NCBI RefSeq assembly: GCF_900090265.1
Contig: NZ_LT607752.1
Coordinates: 4,966,001-5,030,000, forward strand
Origin: Micromonospora rifamycinica
GTDB taxonomy: Bacteria; Actinomycetota; Actinomycetes; Mycobacteriales; Micromonosporaceae
DNA length: 64,000 nucleotides
Direction: 5' to 3'
Shown here: positions 52,891 through 61,315 of the stretch, piece by piece
Numbering within the stretch: position 1 is the first letter of the stretch
How the letters are laid out: each line of letters begins with the position of its first letter
Made by a program: the position numbers and the translations under genes
Notes under the pieces: model-generated
What the model was told of the DNA's origin: nothing
Database searches by the model: none
What the model saw: the letters and a program-made list of their open reading frames with translations, nothing else

Positions 52891-55761
52891 ATGACATCGC
52901 CGTTGTCGGTCGCGCGGATCCGTCGCGCCCTGCCCACCGGCCGCCGGGCGGTCGCCGCGTCGGTGGCCGTCGTCCTGGTGGCGGCGCTCGTCGGGTGGGC
53001 GGTGTGGCCGGACCGGCCGGGCTTCCGCACCGAGTCCACCATGCTGACCGTGCGCTCCGGGCCGACCGGCGACGAGCCCGTCGACCTGGACACCACCCTC
53101 TACCTGCCGCGGGACGCCTCGACCGACCGGAAGGTCCCGGCCGTGCTGCTTGCCCACGGCTTCGGTGGCACCAAGGACTCGGTCCGGGCCGACGCCGAGG
53201 ACCTGGTGGGACAGGGCTACGCGGTGCTGACCTGGACGGCCCGGGGCTTCGGCCGCAGCGGCGGCCAGATCCACCTGGACAGCCCCGACCACGAGGTGCG
53301 CGACGCGCAACGGCTGCTGGACTGGCTGGCCGCCCGCCCCGAGGTGCGTACCGATGCCGCCGGTGACCCCCGGGTCGGGGTGGTCGGCGGCTCGTACGGC
53401 GGCGGCCTGGCACTGCTGCTGGCCGCGCAGGACCCCCGGGTCGACGCGATCGTCCCCATGATCACCTGGAACGACCTGTCCCGGGCCTTCCTGCCGGAGA
53501 GCACCGGCAAACCGGCCACCGAGGGCGTGTTCAAGAAGGGCTGGGCCGGCATCTTCTTCGGCGGCGGCGGCAACGCCGGTTCCGGACCGGCCGGCCTCTC
53601 CGGCGACACCGCCGCCGCCCAGCCGGAGGGTGCCCCCGCGTCGGCCGGTGCACCCAGCCCGCAGCCGGGCAACGGGCCGGGCAGCCGGTCGTCGCGTGCC
53701 CCGGGGGCCGCCGCCGACCCGTCCTGCGGCCGGTTCGCCGCCGACGTCTGCGCCGCGTACCTGCGGATCGCCACCACCGGTCGGGCCGACCAGGCGGCGG
53801 TGGACCTGCTGCGGCGCTCCTCCCCGGCCGACGTGCTGGGCCGGATCAAGGCCCCCGCCCTGCTGGTGCAGGGCGAGGCGGACACCCTCTTCCCGCTCAC
53901 CGAGGCGGACGCCAACGCGCGCGGCATCGCCGCCGCCGGCACCCCGGTGCGGGTGGCCTGGTTCACCGGCGGCCACGACGGCGGCTCCGGGCCGACCAGC
54001 GACTCCGACCGGGTGAAGTACCTGACCGTGCAGTGGCTGGACCACTACGTCAAGGGCACCGGCGCGGCCCCCGGCGACGACTTCACGTTCTCCCGGATCG
54101 CCGGCTTCGACGCCCTCGACCGGGGCCTGGTCGCCACCGGTTACCGCACCGGCGACTACCCCGGGGTGACCGGGGACGCCCGGCGGGAGGTGCCGGTCGA
54201 CGGGCCGGCGCAGCCGGTGGCCAACCCGCCCAACGGCAACCCGGCGGCGATCTCGGCGATCCCGTTCGCCGGGTCGCTCGGCTCCCTGCTCGACGGGGTG
54301 GCCGGTGACGTGCCCGGCCAGCACGCCCGGTTCGAGTCCGCGCCGCTGGCCGAGGCGGTGGACGTGGTGGGCGCACCCACCGTCACCGTCCGGGCCGCGT
54401 CGGCGACCGGCGAGGCGGTGCTCTTCGCCAAGCTCTACGACGTCGACCCGGCCGGCGCGGCGACGCTGCCCTCCGGGTTGGTCGCCCCGATCCGGTTGAC
54501 CGGGCTGCCGGCCACCATCGACGCGGCGCGGCCGGTGCAGGTCACCCTGCCGGCGATCGTCCGGCGGGTTGAGGCCGGGCACCGGCTGCGGGTGGTGCTG
54601 GCCACCGCCGACCAGGCGTACACCACACCGGCCGCGCCGGCCGTCCACACGGTGGCGGTCGACGGCGCGGTGAGCCTGCCGACGGTCACCGCCACGCCGA
54701 TCCCGACCACCGCCACCGTGTGGCGCTGGGGGCTGGCCGGCCTGCTGGCCGCGATCGTGGTCGGGCTCGCCGTGGTCGTCGCCGTGGTCCGCCGCCGGCA
54801 GCGTCGCCAGGACGACTCCGTCCACCCCGAGTACGCGGGCATCCCGCTGGCCGTCCGCGACCTGCGCAAGGAGTACGCGGACGGGTTCGTCGCGGTGTCC
54901 CGGGTGGACTTCGAGGTGCACCCCGGCCAGGTGATGGGGCTGCTCGGCCCGAACGGCGCCGGCAAGACCACCACCCTGCGGGTGCTGATGGGGCTGACCC
55001 AGCCGACCGCCGGGGAGATCTACGTCTTCGGGCACCGCCTGGTACCCGGCTCACCGGTGCTGTCGCGGATCGGCGCGCTGGTGGAGGGGCCCGGTTTCCT
55101 GCCGCACCTGTCCGGCCTGGAGAACCTGAAGGCGTACTGGCGGGCCACCGGACGGCCGTGGGTCGACGCGCACTTCGACGAGGCGTTGGAGATCGCCGGC
55201 CTGGGTGACTCGGTGCACCGGCGGACCAGGAAGTACAGCCACGGCATGCGGCAGCGGCTGGCCATCGCGCAGGCCATGCTGGGTTTGCCGGAGCTGCTGG
55301 TGCTCGACGAGCCGACCGACGGGCTGGACCCACCGCAGATCGCCGAGATGCGCCGGGTGCTCCAGCGCTACGCCACCGACGGCCGGGCGGTGCTGGTCTC
55401 CAGCCACCTGCTGGCCGAGGTGGAGCAGACCTGCACGCACGCGGTGGTGGTGAACAAGGGCCGGATCGTCGCCGCCGGCCCGGTCGAGGAGATCGTCGGC
55501 GAGTCGCCGAGCACCCTGTTCGAGGTGACCGACCATGCCGCCGCGCGGGCGGTGCTGAGCCGGCTCGACACGGTGCAGGTGGTGGCCGACGACGACGGTG
55601 GCGGGTTGGTGGTGGACACCAACGGGACGGCCCGCAGCGAGGTGGTGGCCGAGCTGGTCCGGGCCGGGATCGGGGTGGACCGGGTGGTGCCACGGCGTCG
55701 CCTGGAGGACGCGTTCCTCGCCCTGGTGGGCGAGAACTCTCGGGGAAGCGGTGACCGGTGA
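52891..55761 (+). CDS. Fusion of extracellular X-Pro-dipeptidyl-peptidase-like hydrolase and ABC ATPase
   Basis: 956 residues. An N-terminal TM anchor (about 20-42) precedes an alpha/beta hydrolase of the S15/CocE type (55-400): oxyanion HGFGGTKDS, nucleophile GGSYGGG, Asp in QGEADTLFPL, His in TGGHDGG. A jelly-roll domain (about 470-600) and a second TM (610-632) follow, then a complete ABC ATPase (645-956): Walker A GPNGAGKTTT, signature YSHGMRQRL, Walker B LVLDEPTDGLD. ATG 52891 fits the domain start; the message may be leaderless. The stop overlaps the permease start. The hydrolase would face outside and the ATPase the cytosol. Confidence 0.9.
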   Translation: MTSPLSVARIRRALPTGRRAVAASVAVVLVAALVGWAVWPDRPGFRTESTMLTVRSGPTGDEPVDLDTTLYLPRDASTDRKVPAVLLAHGFGGTKDSVRADAEDLVGQGYAVLTWTARGFGRSGGQIHLDSPDHEVRDAQRLLDWLAARPEVRTDAAGDPRVGVVGGSYGGGLALLLAAQDPRVDAIVPMITWNDLSRAFLPESTGKPATEGVFKKGWAGIFFGGGGNAGSGPAGLSGDTAAAQPEGAPASAGAPSPQPGNGPGSRSSRAPGAAADPSCGRFAADVCAAYLRIATTGRADQAAVDLLRRSSPADVLGRIKAPALLVQGEADTLFPLTEADANARGIAAAGTPVRVAWFTGGHDGGSGPTSDSDRVKYLTVQWLDHYVKGTGAAPGDDFTFSRIAGFDALDRGLVATGYRTGDYPGVTGDARREVPVDGPAQPVANPPNGNPAAISAIPFAGSLGSLLDGVAGDVPGQHARFESAPLAEAVDVVGAPTVTVRAASATGEAVLFAKLYDVDPAGAATLPSGLVAPIRLTGLPATIDAARPVQVTLPAIVRRVEAGHRLRVVLATADQAYTTPAAPAVHTVAVDGAVSLPTVTATPIPTTATVWRWGLAGLLAAIVVGLAVVVAVVRRRQRRQDDSVHPEYAGIPLAVRDLRKEYADGFVAVSRVDFEVHPGQVMGLLGPNGAGKTTTLRVLMGLTQPTAGEIYVFGHRLVPGSPVLSRIGALVEGPGFLPHLSGLENLKAYWRATGRPWVDAHFDEALEIAGLGDSVHRRTRKYSHGMRQRLAIAQAMLGLPELLVLDEPTDGLDPPQIAEMRRVLQRYATDGRAVLVSSHLLAEVEQTCTHAVVVNKGRIVAAGPVEEIVGESPSTLFEVTDHAAARAVLSRLDTVQVVADDDGGGLVVDTNGTARSEVVAELVRAGIGVDRVVPRRRLEDAFLALVGENSRGSGDR

Positions 55762-56732
55762 TGACGGGTTCTGCGGCGGCTTCGGCGTCGGGCGCTGGCC
55801 CGAACGGCGGTGCGGTTCCGTCCGGTGCGGCGTCGGGCGGCGCGGCCCCGGACGGGAGCGCGACGAGGGCGTTCGGGCCGGGTGGGGCGGCGGCCGGGTA
55901 CCGGCCGGGGGCGACCCTGCCGTTCGGGGCGGAGTTCCGCCGGCAGGCGTCGCGGCGGCGTACCCAGTTGGCGCTCGGGTTCATGGTGCTGCTGCCGCTG
56001 ATCATCCTGGTGGCGTTCCAGTTCGATTCCGGGGACGACGACGGCGGTGGGCGTGGCGAGTTCTCCAGCCTCGCCGACCTGGCCACCTCGGGCGGGCTCA
56101 ACTTCACCCTCTTCTCGATCCTGGTGTCGGCGTCGTTCCTGCTGGTCGTGGTGGTGGCGCTGTTCTGCGGTGACACGGTGGCCAGCGAGGCGAGCTGGGG
56201 CAGCCTGCGCTACCTGCTGGCGGTGCCGGTGCCCCGGGCGCGGCTGCTGACGGTGAAGCTGCTGGTGGCGCTGGCGTACTCGGGGCTGGCCCTGCTGCTG
56301 CTCGCCGGCACGGCCCTGCTCGCCGGCACCCTGCGCTATGGCTGGTCGCCGCTGACCAGCCAGGTCGCCGCCGAGCTGACCCCGACCGAGGGGCTGCTGC
56401 GGCTGCTGGCGGTGCTGGGCTACCTGGCGGTGGTGCTGCTGGTGGTGGCCGGGCTGGCGTTCCTGCTCTCGGTGCTCACGGATGCCGCGCTGGGCGCGGT
56501 CGGCGGCGCGGTGCTGCTGTGGATCCTGTCCAGCATCCTGGACCAGATCACCGCGCTGGGGGTGCTGCGCGACTTCCTGCCGACCCATTACAGCAGCGCC
56601 TGGCTGGGCCTGCTCTCCACCCCGATGCAGACCGACGACGTGGTGCGGGGTGCGATCTCGGCGATCAGCTACGCCACCCTGTTCTGGGGCCTGGCCTTCT
56701 GGCGCTTCACCCGCAAGGACGTCACCAGCTGA
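55761..56732 (+). CDS. ABC transporter permease (ABC-2 type), partner of the fusion protein
   Basis: 323 residues. A disordered Gly/Ala/Pro tail (1-55) precedes six membrane helices, the first at about 72-88 (LALGFMVLLPLIILVAFQF). ALFCGDTVASEASWGSLRYL is the ABC-2 family turn. The start ATG 55761 overlaps the fusion-gene stop by one base; GTG 55758 is equally possible. It supplies the membrane channel for the ATPase half of the preceding protein. Substrate unknown, possibly a peptide processed by the hydrolase half. Confidence 0.86.
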   Translation: MTGSAAASASGAGPNGGAVPSGAASGGAAPDGSATRAFGPGGAAAGYRPGATLPFGAEFRRQASRRRTQLALGFMVLLPLIILVAFQFDSGDDDGGGRGEFSSLADLATSGGLNFTLFSILVSASFLLVVVVALFCGDTVASEASWGSLRYLLAVPVPRARLLTVKLLVALAYSGLALLLLAGTALLAGTLRYGWSPLTSQVAAELTPTEGLLRLLAVLGYLAVVLLVVAGLAFLLSVLTDAALGAVGGAVLLWILSSILDQITALGVLRDFLPTHYSSAWLGLLSTPMQTDDVVRGAISAISYATLFWGLAFWRFTRKDVTS

Positions 56733-56767
56733 CCCGCTGGCCGCCCTGCTCGCAGGCCCGCACCCGC

Positions 56768-56843
56768 AAGATCGTGCTGTATCCACGATGTAGTGGTCTG
56801 ACCGCGACGGGATGCCACTGCATCCTGGATCGAGCACGATCAT
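56768..56843. repeat. 76-bp imperfect palindromic element, copy 2
   Basis: The left arm 56768-56796 (AAGATCGTGCTG, ending AGTGG) and the right arm 56815-56843 are reverse complements with five mismatches in 29 nt, and an 18-nt loop. Arm length, outer sequence (AAGATCGTGCT) and inner AGTGG/CCACT match the element at 5634-5710; the loop does not. It lies between the ABC permease gene and the kinase gene that ends at 56977. Confidence 0.78.
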
Positions 56844-56976
56844 GTGGCGTTCTCCACGGCTGCCCGAGCGGTGGCGCTGTCGTGTGACCAGGACGGGGGC
56901 GGTGACGACGTGCGACCACCGCGCCCGGTGTCGGTCGGACACCGCCGGAGACGACTGCGGCGGGCGCGGAGCCGGG

Positions 56977-58149
56977 TCAGCCGGGGGTGGGGAGGGAGAC
57001 GGTGACCACCAGGCCGCCCTCGGGGCGGGGGGTCGCCCGTACCGTGCCACCGTGCGCGCGGGCCACCGCCCGGACGATGGACAGCCCCAGGCCGAAGCCC
57101 CGCTGACCGGCGACCCGCTCCCGGTTGAGCCGGCGGAACGGCAGGAACATCGTCTCGATCTCGTAGCCGGGCACCACCGGCCCGCTGTTGCGGACCGTCA
57201 GGGTGGCCCGACCGTCGACCACGGCGGTGGCGACGGCGAGCCAGCCACCCTCGTCGACGTTGTGCCGGACGGCGTTCTCCACCAGGTTCTGGGTGAGCCG
57301 TTCCAGCAGGACCGGATCACCGACGGTGAGGGCCGGGGCCAGCTCACGGGTGACGCGCAGCGTGGTGGACCGGGCGGTCTGCTCCGCGACGTGCCCGGCG
57401 ACCTCGGCGAGGTCCACGTCGGTGCGTTCGGCGAGTTCGTTCTCCGAGTCGGCGAGGGTGAGCAGCCCGTCGATCAGCCGCTCGTGGCGTTCGTTGACCG
57501 CCAGCAGGGTCTCGCCGAGCTGCCGCAGCTCGGGCGGGGCGTCCGAACGGGTGATCGCCAGCTCGACCAGGGACCGGTTGATCGCCAGCGGGGTACGCAG
57601 TTCGTGGGAGGCGTTGGCGACGAAGCGCCGTTGCCCGTCGAAGGAGCGGTCGAGCCGTTCGAGCATCAGGTCGAAGGTGTCGGCCAGCTCCTTCACCTCG
57701 TCGGTCGGACCGACCAGGGCGATCCGCTCGTGCAGCCCGCGGCCCGCGCCGTCCGCCCCGGCGATTCGGCGGGCCGTGCCGGTGATCTGCTGCAACGGCT
57801 GCAACGCCCGGCCGGCGACCAGCCAGCCGAAGGCGACCGCGGCGATGGTCACCACGGCCAGCGCCACCCCACCCTGGGTGAGCAGCGAGTCCAGGGCGTC
57901 CCGCCGGGCGTCGTCCTGCACCTGCCGGACGATGGTGCGCAGGTGTTCGGCCTGGCTGGTACTGATCTGGGTGCCCTGCGGCAGCGAGATCGACTCCTGG
58001 CCACCGCTGCCGCGCAGGTTGAACCCGAGCCCATGGGCGAGCCGCTGGTCGACCAGCACGTACGTCACGGCGAGCAGCACCGTGCCGGCGAGCAGGAACA
58101 GGCCGCCGTAGATGATGGTCAGCCTGGCCCGGATGGTCGCTTTCCTCAT
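56977..58149 (-). CDS. Sensor histidine kinase
   Basis: A 390-residue membrane kinase of the classical type. TM1 (about 9-33), a short external loop, TM2 (about 93-112), HAMP (LQPLQQITGTARRIAG), H-box FVANASHELRTPLA with the phospho-His, N-box NLVENAVRHN and G-boxes FGLGLSIV. The ATG overlaps the response-regulator stop (ATGA). It pairs with that regulator. The divergent efflux operon is the likely target of the system. Confidence 0.94.
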   Translation of the reverse strand: MRKATIRARLTIIYGGLFLLAGTVLLAVTYVLVDQRLAHGLGFNLRGSGGQESISLPQGTQISTSQAEHLRTIVRQVQDDARRDALDSLLTQGGVALAVVTIAAVAFGWLVAGRALQPLQQITGTARRIAGADGAGRGLHERIALVGPTDEVKELADTFDLMLERLDRSFDGQRRFVANASHELRTPLAINRSLVELAITRSDAPPELRQLGETLLAVNERHERLIDGLLTLADSENELAERTDVDLAEVAGHVAEQTARSTTLRVTRELAPALTVGDPVLLERLTQNLVENAVRHNVDEGGWLAVATAVVDGRATLTVRNSGPVVPGYEIETMFLPFRRLNRERVAGQRGFGLGLSIVRAVARAHGGTVRATPRPEGGLVVTVSLPTPG

Positions 58150-58802
58150 CGGATCTGGTACCCCACTCCGGGCACCGTCTCGATGACCGGCGGGTCACCG
58201 AGCTTGCGTCGCAGCTTCATCACGGTGACCCGCAGCACGTTGGTCATCGGGTCGATGTGCTCGTCCCAGGCCCGTTCGAGCAGGTCCTCGGCGGAGACCA
58301 CCGCGCCGTCGGCGCGCAGCAGCTCGGCCAGCACGCTGAACTCCTTGCGGGACAGCGGCACGAAGTTCCCGTCCCGGGTGACCTGCAACCGGGACGGGTC
58401 CAGGACGATCCCGGCCCGGGTGAGCTGCGGCGGGGCCGCCGGCCGGGTGCGCCGGGTCAGCGCGTGCACCCGGGCGCTCAACTCGACGAACGCGAACGGC
58501 TTGGTGAGGTAGTCGTCGGCGCCGATGGCCAGGCCGGCGACCCGTTCCCGGACGGCGGCGGCGGCGGTCAGCATCAGGATCCGGGTGTCCCGCTCGGCCC
58601 GGACCAGCGCCCGGCACACGTCGTCGCCGTGCACCACCGGCAGGTCCCGGTCGAGCACCACCACGTCGTAGCCGTTGACGCCGATCCGTTCCAGGGCCGC
58701 GTCACCGTCGTACGCGACGTCGACCGCGAACGACTCCCGGCGGAGCCATTCGGCGATCGCGTCCGCGAGCAGCTTCTCGTCCTCGCACACCAGTACGCGC
58801 AC
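58146..58802 (-). CDS. OmpR/PhoB-family response regulator
   Basis: 218 residues. Receiver domain VRVLVCEDEKLLADAI with acidic pocket, phospho-Asp in VVLDRDLP, Thr in LMLTAAA and Lys in YLTKPFAF. The winged-helix effector shows LSRKEFSVLAELLRADG and the recognition helix TNVLRVTVMKLRRKLG. GTG 58802 was chosen because GAGGAT lies seven bases upstream; GTG 58820 would add six residues. It is expected to act on the divergent lipoprotein-MacAB operon, whose start is only 125 bp away. Confidence 0.93.
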   Translation of the reverse strand: MRVLVCEDEKLLADAIAEWLRRESFAVDVAYDGDAALERIGVNGYDVVVLDRDLPVVHGDDVCRALVRAERDTRILMLTAAAAVRERVAGLAIGADDYLTKPFAFVELSARVHALTRRTRPAAPPQLTRAGIVLDPSRLQVTRDGNFVPLSRKEFSVLAELLRADGAVVSAEDLLERAWDEHIDPMTNVLRVTVMKLRRKLGDPPVIETVPGVGYQIR

Positions 58803-58823
58803 CGTTACATCCTCGCCCACGCC

Positions 58824-58889
58824 GGGATAACCACCGCGTTAACGCCACCGCTTATGCCCTGGATACCGCCTCAGGAGTTGAGTTATCCC
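58824..58889. promoter_or_regulatory. Divergent promoter region of the two-component and efflux operons
   Basis: GGGATAA (58824-58830) and its inverse TTATCCC (58883-58889) flank GTTAAC and TTATGCC motifs within a 125-bp gap. These low-GC patches are candidates for the -10 elements and for response-regulator binding. Confidence 0.45.
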
Positions 58890-58927
58890 TAATGCCGGCT
58901 CTCTGCCGGCCGGAAGGGAGACCGACG

Positions 58928-59470
58928 ATGCGACGAAATCCGCTGAGCCTGCTGCTGGCGCTGCCCGTGGTGGCGGCACTGGCCCTGAGCGGCTGCCAGT
59001 CCGACGGCGACGACGATCCCGGGGTGGCCACCGCCGGTGGCGGCGGCGCGGAGCCCTCGGTGTCCGCCGCCGGGCTGAGCGACGAGCAACGCCAGCTCAA
59101 GTTCACCGCGTGCCTGCGGGAACAGGGCCTCGACGTGCCGGACCCGCAGCCGGGGCAGAAGGGGCCCCGGTTCGACTCCGGGTCGGACATCGACCTGGGC
59201 AAGGTGCAGGCGGCGCTCCAGCAGTGCCGCGAGTACGCCCCCAACGGCGGGCAACCCCGGCAACTCGACGCCGAACAGACCGAGCAGGTCCGCAAGCTGG
59301 CCGGCTGCATGCGGGAGAACGGCGTGCCGGACTTCCCGGACCCCGCTGCCGACGGGCGTATCCAGCCCGGCAAGGCCAACATCGACCTGAAGGACCCGAA
59401 GGTGCGGGCCGCGTTCGACAAGTGCCGGGAGATCATGCCCAACCTCGGTGAACGCCGGAGGACGTCATGA
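58928..59470 (+). CDS. Lipoprotein with duplicated Cys motif, efflux-operon associated
   Basis: 180 residues. The signal NPLSLLLALPVVAALALSGC carries the lipobox LSGC. The mature part has an internal duplication: KFTACLREQGLDVPDP and KLAGCMRENGVPDFPDP, each followed by a later Cys in VQAALQQCREY or RAAFDKCREI, so two C-x~40-C units probably form disulfides. ATG 58928 has GGAAGGGAG upstream. The stop overlaps the adaptor start (ATGA). Such proteins commonly precede MacAB-like genes in actinomycetes; the role is unknown. Confidence 0.8.
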   Translation: MRRNPLSLLLALPVVAALALSGCQSDGDDDPGVATAGGGGAEPSVSAAGLSDEQRQLKFTACLREQGLDVPDPQPGQKGPRFDSGSDIDLGKVQAALQQCREYAPNGGQPRQLDAEQTEQVRKLAGCMRENGVPDFPDPAADGRIQPGKANIDLKDPKVRAAFDKCREIMPNLGERRRTS

Positions 59471-60600
59471 GCACCACGGCCCGCCCCGCCGAGTCGACCG
59501 CCGCGGCACCCGACGAGCCACCGGCCCGGCGGCGACGCCCACGGGTCGGGGTCCTCCTCGGCGCGGTGGCGTTGCTCGTCGTGGCGGTGGCGGTCGTCGC
59601 GGTCACCTCCGCCTCCGACGGCCGGGCCGACCGGTCCGCCGCCGTCGACCGGCCGCCGGCGACCGCCACCGTGACCCGGCAGACCCTGGTCGACCGGGAG
59701 ACCAAGAACGGCGAGCTGGGGTACGGCACCCCGCGTGCCCGGGAGAGCCGGCTGGCCGGGACGGTCACCTGGCTCGCCGCGGGTGGCGCGACGGTCAAGC
59801 GGGGCAAGGCGCTCTACCGGATCGACGACGAGCCGGTGGTGCTGCTCTACGGCGGCCTGCCCGCGTACCGGATGCTGCGCTCCGGGGTCAGCGGCACCGA
59901 CGTCAAGCAGTTCGAGCAGAACCTCGCCGCGCTCGGGCACACCGGCTTCGACGTCGACGAGGACTTCACCTCGGCGACCGCCGACGCGGTCCGCGACTGG
60001 CAGGAGGACCTGGGCCTGCCGGAGACCGGCCAGGTCGAGCCGGCCCGGATCGTCTACGCCCCCGGCGAGGTCCGGGTGGAGAGCCACGGCGTGGAGGTGG
60101 GCGACACGGTCGGCGCGGGCAAGGTGGTGCTGTCCACCACCGGGACGGCCCGGCTGGTCACCTGCACCCTGGACGTCGAGGACCAGCGGCTGGCCCGCAA
60201 GGGCGCGGAGGTGACCATCACCCTGCCGGACGGCACCCGCAGCACGGGCCGGGTCGACACGGTCGAGACCGTGGTGCAGACGTCGGCGGCGTCCGGTAAG
60301 GACCCGGAGACCGAAACCAAGATCGAGGTCACCGTCACCGGGGACGACCCCAAGGTGCTGGCCGGCTACGACAAGGCGGCGGTGGATCTCGGGCTGATCG
60401 CCTCGGAACGCCCCGACGTGCTCTCCGTACCGGTCGCGGCGCTGCTCACCCTCGCCGAGGGCGGTTACGGGCTGCAGGTCGTGGAGGAGACCGGCACCCG
60501 GATCGTCGCGGTGCGTACCGGCCTCTTCGCGGCCGGTCGGGTGGAGGTCTCCGGCGAGGGGGTCACCGCGGGGCTGACCGTGGGGATGCCCGGTGACTGA
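59467..60600 (+). CDS. Efflux periplasmic-adaptor-type protein (MacA-like) with PG-binding domain
   Basis: 377 residues. One N-terminal TM (about 28-46) precedes a membrane-fusion-protein fold: ESRLAGTVTWLAAGGATVKR (lipoyl-like hairpin). A PG_binding_1 insert follows in place of the coiled coil (VKQFEQNLAALGHTGFDVDE and TADAVRDWQEDLGLPETG). Beta-barrel segments come after it. This replacement is typical of Gram-positive adaptors, which face the wall rather than an outer membrane. It overlaps both neighbours and is part of the exporter. Confidence 0.87.
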   Translation: MSTTARPAESTAAAPDEPPARRRRPRVGVLLGAVALLVVAVAVVAVTSASDGRADRSAAVDRPPATATVTRQTLVDRETKNGELGYGTPRARESRLAGTVTWLAAGGATVKRGKALYRIDDEPVVLLYGGLPAYRMLRSGVSGTDVKQFEQNLAALGHTGFDVDEDFTSATADAVRDWQEDLGLPETGQVEPARIVYAPGEVRVESHGVEVGDTVGAGKVVLSTTGTARLVTCTLDVEDQRLARKGAEVTITLPDGTRSTGRVDTVETVVQTSAASGKDPETETKIEVTVTGDDPKVLAGYDKAAVDLGLIASERPDVLSVPVAALLTLAEGGYGLQVVEETGTRIVAVRTGLFAAGRVEVSGEGVTAGLTVGMPGD

Positions 60601-61315
60601 ACCGGCCCGGGTCGCCGGCCCCGACCACGTGGTCGAGCTGCGCGACGTCACGAAACGGTACGGCGACACGGTCGCCGCCCTCGGTGGGGTGTCGATGACC
60701 GTCGACCGGGGTGCCCTGGTGGCCATCGTCGGCCCGTCCGGGTCGGGGAAGTCCACCATGCTCAACGTGATCGGCACCCTGGACCGGCCCAGCTCGGGCG
60801 CGGTCCACATCGACGGGTACGACGCGGCGCGGTTGTCCGACCGGGAGCTGTCCGCGTTGCGGGCCAGCCGGATCGGCTTCGTGTTCCAGCAGTTCCACCT
60901 GGCTGCCGGCGTACCCCTGGTGGAGAACGTGGCGGACGGCCTGCTCTATGCCGGGGTGCCCCGGCGGGAGCGGCGGCGGCGGGCGGAGACGGCGCTGCGC
61001 CGGGTCGGCCTGGGCCACCGGCTGGACCACCGGCCGCACCAGCTCTCCGGCGGGGAGCGGCAGCGGGCGGCGATCGCGCGGGCGGTGGTCGGTGAACCGC
61101 CGCTGCTGCTGGCCGACGAACCGACCGGCAACCTCGACTCCAGCTCCGGCGCGGGGGTGATGGAGCTGCTGCACGAACTGCACGCGGCCGGCACCACCGT
61201 CGTGGTCATCACCCACGACCGGGAGATCGCGGCGAGTCTGCCCCGGCAGGTGCAGATGCGTGACGGGCTGATCGTGGCGGACTCCGCCGCGCCGACCGGG
61301 GGGGTGCTCCGATGA
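60593..61315 (+). CDS. MacB/LolD-type ABC transporter ATP-binding protein
   Basis: A 240-residue ATPase: Walker A GPSGSGKST, Q-loop VFQQFHL, signature QLSGGERQR, Walker B LLLADEPTGNLD and H-loop ITHD, all characteristic of the MacB/LolD group. GTG 60593 lies eight bases inside the end of the adaptor gene; the end overlaps the permease start (ATGA). It powers the MacB-type mechanotransmission exporter with the flanking genes. Confidence 0.94.
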   Translation: MTEPARVAGPDHVVELRDVTKRYGDTVAALGGVSMTVDRGALVAIVGPSGSGKSTMLNVIGTLDRPSSGAVHIDGYDAARLSDRELSALRASRIGFVFQQFHLAAGVPLVENVADGLLYAGVPRRERRRRAETALRRVGLGHRLDHRPHQLSGGERQRAAIARAVVGEPPLLLADEPTGNLDSSSGAGVMELLHELHAAGTTVVVITHDREIAASLPRQVQMRDGLIVADSAAPTGGVLR

